NCBI RefSeq assembly: GCF_016429215.1
Contig: NZ_JAELUH010000028.1
Coordinates: forward strand, 1-64,000
DNA length: 64,000 nucleotides
Direction: 5' to 3'
From: Herbaspirillum sp. ASV7
GTDB lineage: Bacteria; Pseudomonadota; Gammaproteobacteria; Burkholderiales; Burkholderiaceae_D
How positions within the stretch are numbered: the stretch's first letter is position 1; every line of letters starts with the position of its first letter. This document shows positions 1 to 8,896 of the stretch, one piece after another. The notes under the pieces are model-generated. The model was not told the DNA's origin, ran no database searches, and was given only the letters and a program-made list of their open reading frames with translations. The translations under genes and the position numbers were made by a program.

Positions 1-1
1 G

Positions 2-760
2 ACGTTCGTAACCCCGCGCCTGGCCGATATGCTGGACGAAAGGAACGCGTCCCAGCTGGTACTGGGAGCACGCCTGAACATCGAGACCCGCCAGATGCTG
101 CCAGGCCATGTCGGCAATGCCTTGAACTGCGCCAGCTGCCACCTCAACGCCGGTACCGTTGCCGAGGGCTCGCCCTATGTCGGCGTGTCGGCTTTCTTCC
201 CCAGCTATGCGGCACGGGCGGGTCGCGTCATCACATTGGAAGAGCGCATCAACGGATGCTTCCAGCGCTCCATGAACGGCAAGCCGCTGGCCCTGGAATC
301 TGAGGAACTCAAGGCCATGGTCGCCTATCTCGACTGGATGCGCGGCAAGACCAGGGCCGACGACAAGGTGGCCGGACGTGGCGTGGGCAAGATCGACGCA
401 CGCCTGGTACCCGATGCCGGCAACGGCAAGCGCATCTACGCTGCCCAATGTGCGCTGTGCCACGGCACGCAGGGTGAGGGGATCAAGGACAGCGCCGGAC
501 GCTGGGTCTACCCGCCGCTGTGGGGGGCGCAGTCCTTCAACATCGGGGCGGGCATGGCGCGTACCTATACGGCGGCGGCCTTCGTCAAACGCAACATGCC
601 TATCGCCTTCCATGAGCGCTTCCCGCTGGGTCAGGGAGGTTTGAGCGACCAGGAGGCGCTGGATGTGGCCGAGTACTTCACGCACCAGCCGCGTCCGGAC
701 TTCGCTGCCAAGCTCAAGGACTGGCCGCACGACAAGAAGCCGGCCGACGCGCGTTACTGA
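2..760 (+). CDS. Dihaem cytochrome c, TsdA-like (5' end outside window)
   Basis: Periplasmic c-type cytochrome that probably oxidises or reduces sulfur compounds (thiosulfate/tetrathionate), as TsdA does. Two CxxCH haem-attachment motifs are visible, CASCH and CALCH, about 107 residues apart. The stretch between them (FFPSY, RAGRVITLEERINGCFQRSMNG) is typical of the TsdA family. The reading frame is open from base 2, before the first ATG at 29, and no signal peptide is seen, so the true start lies upstream of the window. It converges with the histidine kinase and the two genes overlap by 7 bases at their 3' ends. Haem motifs are certain; the substrate is inferred from family resemblance. Confidence 0.75.
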   Translation, partial: TFVTPRLADMLDERNASQLVLGARLNIETRQMLPGHVGNALNCASCHLNAGTVAEGSPYVGVSAFFPSYAARAGRVITLEERINGCFQRSMNGKPLALESEELKAMVAYLDWMRGKTRADDKVAGRGVGKIDARLVPDAGNGKRIYAAQCALCHGTQGEGIKDSAGRWVYPPLWGAQSFNIGAGMARTYTAAAFVKRNMPIAFHERFPLGQGGLSDQEALDVAEYFTHQPRPDFAAKLKDWPHDKKPADARY

Positions 761-2175
761 ACAGCCGGGTGCAAGGGGCCGGAAGGCTTGGGAAAGTGCA
801 GCGTGAACCTGGCGCCGCTGCCATCGCTGCGGTTGCCGAAGCGGATCGAGGCGCCGTGGCCCTCCAGTACTGCCTTGACGATGGCCAGGCCCAGCCCGGC
901 ACCACTGGTCTGCTCCAGCTGCGAGGCGTGTCCACGATAGAAACGCTCGAACAGGTGGCCCATGTCGTTGCCGGCAATGCCCGGGCCGTGGTCGGCCACC
1001 GTCAGGATGGCGTCGTCGGCATCTTCGCTGACACTGACCTCGACCGCCGATTGTGCAGGTGAAAACTTGATCGCATTGTCCAGCAGGTTGTTGAGCACCA
1101 GCATGGCCGCGCGCGGCCCCACCCTGGCCTGTACCGGTTGCGCCGCATGCAGCACCAGTGCAATGCCGCGCGCCTGGGCGGCGCCTTGCCACTTGGCCAC
1201 GCCTTCGCTGGCCAGCTGGTCCAGCCGGATACTGTCGGTGCTGCGGGTTTCCTGGCCCGCATCGAGCCGGGCCAGCAGCAGCAACTCTTCCACCATGCTG
1301 GTGAGACCGGCGACTTCTTCCAGGCAGGATTGCAGGGTCGCCACATAGTCCTCGCCCGAGCGCGGCCGCCGCAAGGACAGCTCGATCTCGGTACGCAGTC
1401 GCGACAGGGGCGAGCGAATCTCGTGGGCCGCATTGGCGGTGAAATCGCGCTGCAAACGGAAAGCCCGCTCCAGCCGCTCCAGCATGGAGTTCAGGGTGGC
1501 GACCAGGTGGCCGATCTCGTCATCGCTGCCGGGATGGGCCAGCCGTTCGCCCAGGTTGGCGTCGCTGATACGGCGCGCCTGCGCGGCAATGCGCTCGACG
1601 GTACCGAACAGGCGCCTGGTCAGCACGGCACCGGCTGCGGCCAGGGCCAGCAGCAGCGCCAGGGCCAGTCCGCCAAACAGCAGCGCGGCCGATTGCAGGG
1701 TGTGATTGGCGTCATCGAGCGAACCGGCGACCTGCACGGCGAACTTGCGATCACCCACCCGTACCGGGACCGAGACCATGCGCAAGGGTTCTTCGCTGGC
1801 ATGCGGCAGGGTTTCAAAGACCGTCTGTCCCTGCTCCATGCTCTTGAGCAGGCGCATGGATACCGGCAGCGCCGCCACCCCCAGGTTGCTGCTGCGCCCG
1901 AGGATGTTGCCGTGAACGTCGACGATCTGCACCAGGCGGTCCAGCCGCACCAATGAAGGCGGGGCCGTGCCCGGACTGGGCTCGTGGACATGGATGGCCT
2001 CGGGCGTGCCTTCCATGAGCAGCCCGGCCTCGGTCTCGCCCAGCGCCAGCAGGGCCGCGTCCAGCTGGCCCAGTACCGATTGCGACAACAGCCACCAGCC
2101 GGTGGCCGCCGCACAGGTGACGATCATCACCACCGCCATCAGGTGGACCAGCAGCAAGCGTTGCCTGAAACCCAT
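754..2175 (-). CDS. Sensor histidine kinase, probable metal sensor
   Basis: Membrane sensor kinase of 473 aa. Order of parts: TM helix about 8-30; periplasmic sensor about 31-162 with a short HVHEPSP stretch; TM helix about 163-186; HAMP about 187-240; HisKA with phospho-acceptor H251 in the HEIRSPLSRLR motif; HATPase with N box NNLLDNAIKFSP (362-373), DHGPGI and GAGLGLAI. It follows its response regulator by 5 bases on the minus strand, so the two are co-transcribed. The divergent efflux genes suggest it senses divalent metal, as CzcS/CusS do; the ligand itself is inference. Confidence 0.87.
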   Translation of the reverse strand: MGFRQRLLLVHLMAVVMIVTCAAATGWWLLSQSVLGQLDAALLALGETEAGLLMEGTPEAIHVHEPSPGTAPPSLVRLDRLVQIVDVHGNILGRSSNLGVAALPVSMRLLKSMEQGQTVFETLPHASEEPLRMVSVPVRVGDRKFAVQVAGSLDDANHTLQSAALLFGGLALALLLALAAAGAVLTRRLFGTVERIAAQARRISDANLGERLAHPGSDDEIGHLVATLNSMLERLERAFRLQRDFTANAAHEIRSPLSRLRTEIELSLRRPRSGEDYVATLQSCLEEVAGLTSMVEELLLLARLDAGQETRSTDSIRLDQLASEGVAKWQGAAQARGIALVLHAAQPVQARVGPRAAMLVLNNLLDNAIKFSPAQSAVEVSVSEDADDAILTVADHGPGIAGNDMGHLFERFYRGHASQLEQTSGAGLGLAIVKAVLEGHGASIRFGNRSDGSGARFTLHFPKPSGPLHPAVQ

Positions 2176-2180
2176 GGCGA

Positions 2181-2864
2181 TTACGGCCTTTCCTGGCGGA
2201 TGACGAAACCCTGCCCGCGCAGGGTCTCGATGAACACGGTCTGCCCGTCGGGCTGGCCGGTATCGAGCTTGCGGCGCAGGTTCTTGATATGGACGTCGAT
2301 GAGGTTGTCGATGGCGATCAGGTCGGCGTGCCAGACTTGCTCGGCCAGCTGCTGGCGGCTCACCACATTGCCGGCATGCCGCACCAGCAAGACCAGCACC
2401 GCATACTCCTTCTGGGTCAAGTCCAGGCGCTGGGCGGCGCGGACCACCTCATGGGCCAGCAGATCGATGCGCAGGTCGGCCAGTTGCAACTGGGTCACCT
2501 GCATCCTGGCCGGACGGCGCAGCAGCGCATGCAGGCGCGCCAGCAGTTCCTCGAAGGCGAATGGCTTGGCCAGATAATCATCGACGCCGGCGTTGAGTCC
2601 CTCGACCCGGTCAAGCAGGGCATCGCGTGCGGTCAGCATCAGGATGGGCCATTGCAGATCCTCCTGGCGCACCCGCTGGCACAGCGCGATGCCATCCATG
2701 CCGGGCAGCATGCGGTCGAAGACGGCCAGGTCGAAGCGCTCGCCGAGATGCGCCAGCGCCTGCTCCGCACTGTGCGCCACGGTGACCGAGAAACCCTCTT
2801 CCTGCAGGCCCTGGGCCAGCAGCCGGGCGGCTTTCTTGTCATCTTCCACGAGCAGGATCTGCAT
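2181..2864 (-). CDS. OmpR/PhoB-family response regulator, CzcR/CusR-like
   Basis: Cytoplasmic DNA-binding regulator, 227 aa. The N-terminal receiver has the acidic pair EDD (7-9), phospho-acceptor D50 (FDRMLPGMDG) and K100 (AKPF). The C-terminal winged helix ends with the usual IDVHIKNLRRKLD and RGQGFVI segments. It is the first gene of a two-gene operon with the kinase and faces the CBA efflux operon across a 256-base region holding direct and inverted repeats, its probable binding sites. Full length for the family. Confidence 0.9.
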   Translation of the reverse strand: MQILLVEDDKKAARLLAQGLQEEGFSVTVAHSAEQALAHLGERFDLAVFDRMLPGMDGIALCQRVRQEDLQWPILMLTARDALLDRVEGLNAGVDDYLAKPFAFEELLARLHALLRRPARMQVTQLQLADLRIDLLAHEVVRAAQRLDLTQKEYAVLVLLVRHAGNVVSRQQLAEQVWHADLIAIDNLIDVHIKNLRRKLDTGQPDGQTVFIETLRGQGFVIRQERP

Positions 2865-2876
2865 GCCGTCCTAGTT

Positions 2877-2960
2877 CCACCTATCAATAGTCCATCATCG
2901 TGAGCCTCTCTTTCCTGAAGAACAATTCAGGAAGTGCTTCACTTAGCCCACCTATCATAG
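2877..2960. repeat. Spaced direct repeat CCACCTATCA(A)TAG
   Basis: CCACCTATCAATAG at 2877-2890 recurs as CCACCTATCATAG at 2948-2960. Both copies lie in the divergent region between the response regulator and the efflux operon. OmpR-type regulators usually bind direct repeats, so these are candidate operator elements, although the 71-base offset is larger than a single OmpR site. Confidence 0.4.
2912..2933. promoter_or_regulatory. Perfect inverted repeat TTCCTGAA-N6-TTCAGGAA
   Basis: TTCCTGAA (2912-2919) and TTCAGGAA (2926-2933) form perfect 8-base arms around GAACAA. It sits about 50-70 bases upstream of the response-regulator start codon in the divergent control region. It may be an operator; with no T tract it is not a convincing terminator. 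Confidence 0.45.
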
Positions 2961-3073
2961 CGAAGTTTTCTGCCGCTCAACAGCCTGGTACCGGCCACGC
3001 TGCTGTGGCCTGCAAGACATGCAGGTGGTGTCACCACAGGGGAGATGCCACCGATCCCCGTCTCCGCTTAGAA

Positions 3074-3109
3074 CGCACAATCCGCACAATCAGCGCAATC
3101 CGCACAGTC
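3074..3109 (+). repeat. Four tandem 9-base units before the efflux operon start
   Basis: Units are CGCACAATC, CGCACAATC, AGCGCAATC and CGCACAGTC, ending 11 bases before the ATG at 3121. The first two are identical and the others differ by a few bases. The array occupies the place where a Shine-Dalgarno site would be expected. Confidence 0.6.
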
Positions 3110-3120
3110 CACGGTGCCAC

Positions 3121-4275
3121 ATGAAAAACAGAACCCTCACGACCAGGAACCTGGTTGTCCTGCTTGGCGCAACTGCCCTCATCGTCGTCGCCGTGCGCGG
3201 CGTCCTGCCGCTCATGGCCAGTGAGGTCAAGAGCAACGTTGCCAGTCCCATCCTGATGCACGAAGGCGAGACCATCGTCATCCCGGCAGAATCAGCCCTG
3301 CGCGAAACCCTGAAGACCGCCGTCATCGAACAGAGCGACATTGCCGTGCCATTTAGCCTGCCCGCCTCGGTCGAAGCCGATCCGGCACGCCTGGCCAGGA
3401 TCCTGCCGCCCACCACCGGACGCATCGTCACCCTCCAGAAGCGACTGGGGGATGACGTCAAGGCCGGCGACGTCCTCTTCGAGGTGGAGTCCTCCGACCT
3501 GGCGCAAGCCATCAGCGATGACCGCAAGGCCCAGGCGGCCCTGGCGTTGACGCGCCGCAGCCTGGAGCGCCAGCGCAGCCTGGACCAGGCCAACATCTCG
3601 GCCCGCCGCGACCTGGAGCAGGCCCAGAGCGACTTTGAGCAAGCCGACAGCGAAGCCGCCCGCAGCCGCGCCCGTGTGGCGGCCCTGGGTGGCGCGCGCG
3701 CTGCCGGCAACGGCAGCAACAGCGCGCGCCTGGCCGTGCGCTCACCGGTCAGCGGTCAGGTGATCGAACTCAATGCCGCCGTGGGCAGCTTCTGGAATGA
3801 CGCCACCGCCTCCGTGATGACGGTGGCCGACCTGTCCTCGGTCTATGTCACCGCCAGCGCCCAGGAAAAGGACCTGGCGCGCGTGCGCGCAGGCCAGGAC
3901 GCCGAGGTGGCACTGGACGCCTATCCCGGCCAGACCCTGCAGGCCAAGGTCCGCTCGGTAGCCCCGGTGCTCGATCCCGATACCCGTACCGTCAAGGTCC
4001 GCATCCTGGCGGCCAACAAGGATGAACGCCTCAAGCCGGGCATGTTTGCCCAGGTGACGCTGCGCGACCGCGCCCATGCGGGCATGCTCATGCCGATGTC
4101 GGCGGTGGTGCAGACCGGCTTTGCCAATCGCGTCTTCGTCGAGGTCGCGCCGTGGAAGTTCGAGGCCCGCAAGGTCAGCCTGGGCGCCCAGGTGGGCAGC
4201 GATGTCGAAGTCATCGGCGGCCTGACGTCGGGCGCGCGCGTGGTCGTCAAGGATGGAGTGCTGCTCAATGATTGA
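3121..4275 (+). CDS. RND efflux periplasmic adaptor, CzcB-like
   Basis: Membrane-fusion protein of 384 aa linking the inner-membrane pump to the outer-membrane channel. The N-terminal anchor MKNRTLTTRNLVVLLGATAL is followed by a lipoyl/barrel half (GRIVTLQKRLGDDVKAGDVL), a long alpha hairpin of about residues 130-215, the second lipoyl half (VRSPVSGQVIELNAAVG) and the beta-barrel (PVLDPDTRTVKVRI, LKPGMFAQV). I chose ATG 3121 because it begins the signal anchor; the frame is open to an ATG at 3019, but that extension reads through the tandem repeat. The 3' end overlaps the pump gene by 8 bases. Confidence 0.85.
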   Translation: MKNRTLTTRNLVVLLGATALIVVAVRGVLPLMASEVKSNVASPILMHEGETIVIPAESALRETLKTAVIEQSDIAVPFSLPASVEADPARLARILPPTTGRIVTLQKRLGDDVKAGDVLFEVESSDLAQAISDDRKAQAALALTRRSLERQRSLDQANISARRDLEQAQSDFEQADSEAARSRARVAALGGARAAGNGSNSARLAVRSPVSGQVIELNAAVGSFWNDATASVMTVADLSSVYVTASAQEKDLARVRAGQDAEVALDAYPGQTLQAKVRSVAPVLDPDTRTVKVRILAANKDERLKPGMFAQVTLRDRAHAGMLMPMSAVVQTGFANRVFVEVAPWKFEARKVSLGAQVGSDVEVIGGLTSGARVVVKDGVLLND

Positions 4276-7200
4276 ACGCCTCGTCACCCTCTGCTTCCAG
4301 CGGCGCGGCATCGTCAAGCTGGTGTTCCTGCTGGCCGCGCTGTACGGCTGGTATTGCTGGAACCAGCTGCCCCTGGAAGCCTATCCGGATATCGCCGACG
4401 TCACCTCCCAGGTGGTCACCCAGGTCAACGGCCTGGCCGCCGAAGAGGTCGAGCAGCAGATCACCATCCCGCTGGAGCGCCAGATCATGGGCACGCCGGG
4501 CATGCACGTGATGCGCTCGCAAAGCACCTTCGGCCTGTCGCTCATCACCGTGGTCTTCAATGACGGCGCCGAGGACTACTGGTCGCGCCAGCGTCTGCAG
4601 GAGCGCATTTCGGCCGTCACCCTGCCCTATGGCGCCCAGCCTGGCCTGGATTCGCTGACCTCGCCCATCGGCGAGATCTACCGCTATACCCTGCAATCGA
4701 AGACGCGTGACCTGCGCGAACTCTCCGAACTGCAGTTCTGGAAGGTCATCCCGCGCTTGAAGCAGGTATCCGGCGTGGTGGACGTCTCCAACTTCGGCGG
4801 CCTGACCACCCAGTTCATGCTGGAGCTGGACCCCAACAAGCTGATCAAGTACAACACCTCGCTCAACCAGATCAGCCAGGCCATCTCGAACAACAATGCC
4901 AATGCCGGCGGCAGCATCATGAAGCGTGGCGAACAGGGCCTGGTCATCCGTGGCGTGGGTCTGATCCGCAGCCTCGATGACCTGGGCAATATCGTGGTGT
5001 CGCAAAAGAATGGCGTGCCGGTGCTGGTCAAGGACCTGGGCCGGGTCGTGCTGGGCAACCAGGAACGCCATGGCATGCTGGGTATCGATGAGCAGTCCGA
5101 CGCCATCGAAGGCATCACCCTGCTGCTGAAGAACGAGAACCCCTCGCGCGTCATGGAAGGCGTGCATGCGGCCGTGCAGGACCTGAACGAGCATATCCTG
5201 CCCAAGGACGTCAAGATCGTCCCCTACATCGACCGCAGCAAGCTGGTCGAGGCCACCGTCCATACGGTGGGCAAGACGCTGATCGAGGGCATGGTGCTGG
5301 TCTCGCTGGTGCTGTTCCTGTTCCTGGGCAGCCCGCGTGCGGCGGCCATCGTGGCCATCACGATCCCGCTGTCGCTGCTGACGGCCTTCATCCTGATGCA
5401 CCACTTCAAGATCCCGGCCAACCTGCTCTCGCTGGGGGCGATCGACTTCGGCATCCTGGTCGATGGCGCCATCGTGCTGGTGGAAAGCATCCTGCGCCTG
5501 CGCGAAGAACGCCCCGAAGGCGAGATCAGCGGCGAGGATGTGCTGCAACTGATGCGCCAGCTGGCGCGCCCGATCTTCTTCGGCATGCTGGTCATCATCA
5601 TTGCCTACCTGCCGCTGTTCGCCTTCCAGCGCATCGAGTACAAGCTGTTCTCGCCGATGGCCTTTGCGGTGGGCTTTGCCCTGCTGGGCGCGCTGCTGGT
5701 GGCGCTGCTGCTGACCCCGGGCCTGTCGTGGCTGGCCTATCGGCGTCCGGTGAAGGTGTTCCACAACCCGGTGCTGGTGTGGCTGGAACCGCGCTATCGC
5801 AAGGTGCTGGGTCGTCTGGTGGGCCGTTCGCGCTTCGTGCTGGCCCTGACCGCGCTGACCCTGGCCGCCATCGGCGTGCTGGGGGCGACCATCGGCCGCG
5901 ATTTCCTGCCCTATCTGGATGAAGGTTCGATCTGGCTGCAGGTGCAGTTGCCGCCGGGCGTCTCGCTGGACAAGGCCGGCGAGCTGGCCGACCGCCTGCG
6001 CGCAGCCACCCGTGAGTTCCCCGAGGTGGAGCACATCGTTACCCAGGTTGGTCGCAATGACGATGGCACCGATCCTTTCACGCCCTCGCACATCGAGTGC
6101 GCGGTGACGCTGCACCCCTACTCGGAATGGAAGTCCGGCTGGACCAAGCAGGAGCTGATCGCCCACATGTCGGAGCGCTTCAAGAAGCTGGCCGGCATCG
6201 AGGTCGGGTTCACCCAGCCCATGATCGATGGCGTGCTCGACAAGCTCTCCGGCTCGCATAGCGACCTGGCGGTGAAGATCTACGGCAACGACTTCCGCGA
6301 CATGCGCACCCTGGCGACCTCGGTGCAGGGCGTCTTGCAGGAAGTGCCGGGCGCGGCCGACGTGATCATCGACCAGGAGCCGCGCCTGCCGCAGGTGCGC
6401 GTGAACGTCGACCGTGCCGCCGCAGCCCGCCTGGGCATCAATGTGGCTGACATCATGGCGCTGATACAGACCGGAATCGGTGGCAGTCCGGTCACCCAGG
6501 TCTTCATCGAGGAACGCAGCTACAACGTGGCTGCCGTCTTCAACAGCAAGGCCCGCTCCAACCCTGAAGCGCTGGGCAACCTCACGCTGGTGGCGGCCAA
6601 TGGCGCCCACGTGGCGCTGTCGCAGGTGGCGCGCATCACCATGGAAGATGGCGAAACCACCATCACCCGTGAAATGAACCGCCGCCACCTCACCGTGCGC
6701 CTGAACCTGCGTGGCCGCGACCTGGCCTCCTTCCTGGAGGAGGCCAAGGCCCGCATCGCCCAGCAGGTGCACTACGACCACGCCCGCTACGAGATCGCGT
6801 GGGGTGGCCAGTTCGAGAACCAGCAACGTGCCCAGGCACGCCTGGCCCTGATCGTGCCGATGGCGCTGGCCTTCATGTTCGTGCTGCTGTTCGCCGAGTT
6901 CAAGAACCTGCGCCAGCCCGCGCTGATCCTGCTGTGCGTGCCGCTGGCCACGCTGGGCGGCCTGGTGGCCCTGCACCTGCGCGGCATGACCTTGAACGTC
7001 TCCTCGGCGGTGGGCTTCATCGCCCTCTTCGGGGTCGCCGTGTTGAACGCGATCATCATGATGTCCAACCTGAACCGCTGGGTCAGCCAGTCCGGCCTGC
7101 CCTTGCGGGAAGCGGTCATCGGCGGTGCGCTCGAACGCATGCGCCCGGTGCTGATGACCGCCACCGTGGCGGCCCTGGGCCTGGTGCCGGCCGCCATCGC

Positions 7201-7372
7201 CCACGGCCTGGGCAGCGACGTGCAACGTCCGCTGGCCACCGTGGTGGTGGGCGGTCTCATGAGCGCCACCATCCTGACCCTGGTGCTGCTGCCGGCCCTG
7301 TACTACCTGGTCGAGACGAAGATGGCGCAGCGCGCGGTCACTGCCGCCAACAACCATGCCAACGCACATTGA
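4268..7372 (+). CDS. Heavy-metal RND efflux pump, CzcA family
   Basis: Inner-membrane proton/cation antiporter of 1034 aa. The TM4 signature reads DFGILVDGAIVLVE, with D393, D399 and E406 spaced as D402/D408/E415 in CzcA. In known families this pattern marks divalent-cation (Zn/Co/Cd/Ni) pumps rather than the Cu/Ag CusA type. The N terminus (MIERLVTLCFQRR...LEAYPDIADVT) and the two large periplasmic loops are complete. The ATG at 4268 lies inside the end of the adaptor gene, which implies translational coupling. The exact metal cannot be read from sequence. Confidence 0.9.
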   Translation: MIERLVTLCFQRRGIVKLVFLLAALYGWYCWNQLPLEAYPDIADVTSQVVTQVNGLAAEEVEQQITIPLERQIMGTPGMHVMRSQSTFGLSLITVVFNDGAEDYWSRQRLQERISAVTLPYGAQPGLDSLTSPIGEIYRYTLQSKTRDLRELSELQFWKVIPRLKQVSGVVDVSNFGGLTTQFMLELDPNKLIKYNTSLNQISQAISNNNANAGGSIMKRGEQGLVIRGVGLIRSLDDLGNIVVSQKNGVPVLVKDLGRVVLGNQERHGMLGIDEQSDAIEGITLLLKNENPSRVMEGVHAAVQDLNEHILPKDVKIVPYIDRSKLVEATVHTVGKTLIEGMVLVSLVLFLFLGSPRAAAIVAITIPLSLLTAFILMHHFKIPANLLSLGAIDFGILVDGAIVLVESILRLREERPEGEISGEDVLQLMRQLARPIFFGMLVIIIAYLPLFAFQRIEYKLFSPMAFAVGFALLGALLVALLLTPGLSWLAYRRPVKVFHNPVLVWLEPRYRKVLGRLVGRSRFVLALTALTLAAIGVLGATIGRDFLPYLDEGSIWLQVQLPPGVSLDKAGELADRLRAATREFPEVEHIVTQVGRNDDGTDPFTPSHIECAVTLHPYSEWKSGWTKQELIAHMSERFKKLAGIEVGFTQPMIDGVLDKLSGSHSDLAVKIYGNDFRDMRTLATSVQGVLQEVPGAADVIIDQEPRLPQVRVNVDRAAAARLGINVADIMALIQTGIGGSPVTQVFIEERSYNVAAVFNSKARSNPEALGNLTLVAANGAHVALSQVARITMEDGETTITREMNRRHLTVRLNLRGRDLASFLEEAKARIAQQVHYDHARYEIAWGGQFENQQRAQARLALIVPMALAFMFVLLFAEFKNLRQPALILLCVPLATLGGLVALHLRGMTLNVSSAVGFIALFGVAVLNAIIMMSNLNRWVSQSGLPLREAVIGGALERMRPVLMTATVAALGLVPAAIAHGLGSDVQRPLATVVVGGLMSATILTLVLLPALYYLVETKMAQRAVTAANNHANAH

Positions 7373-7385
7373 GGACGATCACATC

Positions 7386-8840
7386 ATGTCCCTGAACCTG
7401 TACTCCCCTAAGTCCACTGCGCTGGGCCTCGCCTTGGTCCTGGCGTTGAGCGGCTGCGCCGTCGGCCCCGACTTCAAGGAACCCGCAGCCCCCAAGGTCA
7501 GTGCTTACACGGCTGAGAAAGTCGAGACCACCAAGAGCATCGACGGCCAGCGTTTCGTGGCCGGCCAGGATGTGCCTGGCCAATGGTGGAAGGCCTTCGG
7601 CTCCCCGGCCCTGGATGCGCTGGTCGATGACGCATTGACCAACAACGCCGACCTTCAGGCGGCCCAGGCGGCCCTGCGCGCGGCGCGCGAGACGGCGGCG
7701 GCACAAGGCGGCGCACTCTTCCCCAGCGTCGACCTGCACTTCATGCCGACGCGCCAGAAGGTCGCCGATACCCTGGCCAGCCCGCTGGCCGACAACAGCT
7801 ATATCTACAACCTGCATACCGCCCAGCTCAACATTTCGTATGCGCCCGACATCTTCGGCGGCACCCGCCGCCAGATCGAGGCCGGCCGGGCCCAGGCCGA
7901 GGTGCAGCGCTTCCAGCGCAATGCCACCTACCTGACCCTGGTCTCCAATGTGGTGCTGGCGGTGGTCAACGAGGCCTCGCTGCGTGACCAGTTGCAGGCC
8001 GCCGAAAAGGCCGAGGCACTGGCCGCCCAGCAGCTGGAACTGGTGCGTAAGCAGCGTGCACTGGGCGCACTGGGCCTGGCCGACGTCGCCGCCCAGGAAA
8101 GCCTGCTGGCGCAGGCACAGGCGGTCTTGCCGGGCCTGCGCAAGCAACTGGCCCAGCAGCGCGACCAGATCGCCGTGCTGGCCGGTCGCTTCCCCGGCCA
8201 GGGCGGCACGCCCCAGGTACAGCTGTCGGCCCTGACGCTGCCGACCGAATTGCCGCTGAGCCTGCCCTCCACCCTGGTGCAGCAGCGCCCGGACGTGCGC
8301 GCCGCCCAGGCGCAACTGCAGGCGGCGTCAGCCCAGGTCGGTGTCGCCATTGCCAATCGCCTGCCCAGCTTCACCATCACCGGTGCCATCGGCAGCTCGG
8401 CCCAGGATTTCTCGAAACTGTTCACCTCGGGGCCGGGCTTCTGGACCCTGGGTCTGGACCTGGCCACGCCGATCTTCCATGGCGGCAGCCTGCAGCACCA
8501 GCAGCGTGCCGCCGAGGCCGGGCTGGACCAGGCCGGTGCGCAGTACCGCAGCGTGGTGCTGGGGGCCTTCCAGAACGTGGCCGACACCCTGCATGCGATT
8601 GCCGCCGATGCCGATGCGCTCAACGCCGCCACCCGCGCCGAGGGCGCCGCCCAGCGCAGCTTCGACGCGGCCCAGGCGCAATGGAAGGCCGGCATTGCCG
8701 GCTATCCGCAAGTGCTGCTGGCGCAGCAGAACCTGCTCTCGGCCAGCCAGTCGCGGGTGCAGGCACAGGCGCTACGGCTATCCGACACCGTGGCGCTGTT
8801 CCAGGCGCTGGGTGGCGGCTGGTGGCACCAGGATCTTTGA
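7386..8840 (+). CDS. Outer-membrane efflux lipoprotein, NodT family
   Basis: Channel subunit of the tripartite pump, 484 aa. The lipoprotein signal ends in the lipobox LSGC (ALVLALSGCAVGP), followed by GPDFKEP, typical of NodT/OprM-type factors, and two repeated efflux-protein domains with long helices (QLELVRKQRALGALGLADV and QRSFDAAQAQWKAGIAGYPQV). ATG 7386 is preferred over 7356 because it has GAGG upstream and starts the signal peptide. It lies 13 bases after the pump gene, completing a CBA operon. Confidence 0.88.
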   Translation: MSLNLYSPKSTALGLALVLALSGCAVGPDFKEPAAPKVSAYTAEKVETTKSIDGQRFVAGQDVPGQWWKAFGSPALDALVDDALTNNADLQAAQAALRAARETAAAQGGALFPSVDLHFMPTRQKVADTLASPLADNSYIYNLHTAQLNISYAPDIFGGTRRQIEAGRAQAEVQRFQRNATYLTLVSNVVLAVVNEASLRDQLQAAEKAEALAAQQLELVRKQRALGALGLADVAAQESLLAQAQAVLPGLRKQLAQQRDQIAVLAGRFPGQGGTPQVQLSALTLPTELPLSLPSTLVQQRPDVRAAQAQLQAASAQVGVAIANRLPSFTITGAIGSSAQDFSKLFTSGPGFWTLGLDLATPIFHGGSLQHQQRAAEAGLDQAGAQYRSVVLGAFQNVADTLHAIAADADALNAATRAEGAAQRSFDAAQAQWKAGIAGYPQVLLAQQNLLSASQSRVQAQALRLSDTVALFQALGGGWWHQDL

Positions 8841-8896
8841 ACCATCCATCTATAACAAAAAGGGGATAGGCGGCCAGCGTGCCGCCAGCATGACAC

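Noticed and set aside
3074-3109. CRISPR-like repeat
   Set aside because: Units are 9 bases and adjacent without spacers; it is a tandem repeat, not an array.
4265-7369. Open 1034-codon frame on the minus strand over the CzcA pump gene
   Set aside because: Product is His/Gln/Asp rich low-complexity sequence without domains, a shadow of the GC-rich plus-strand gene with full RND motifs.
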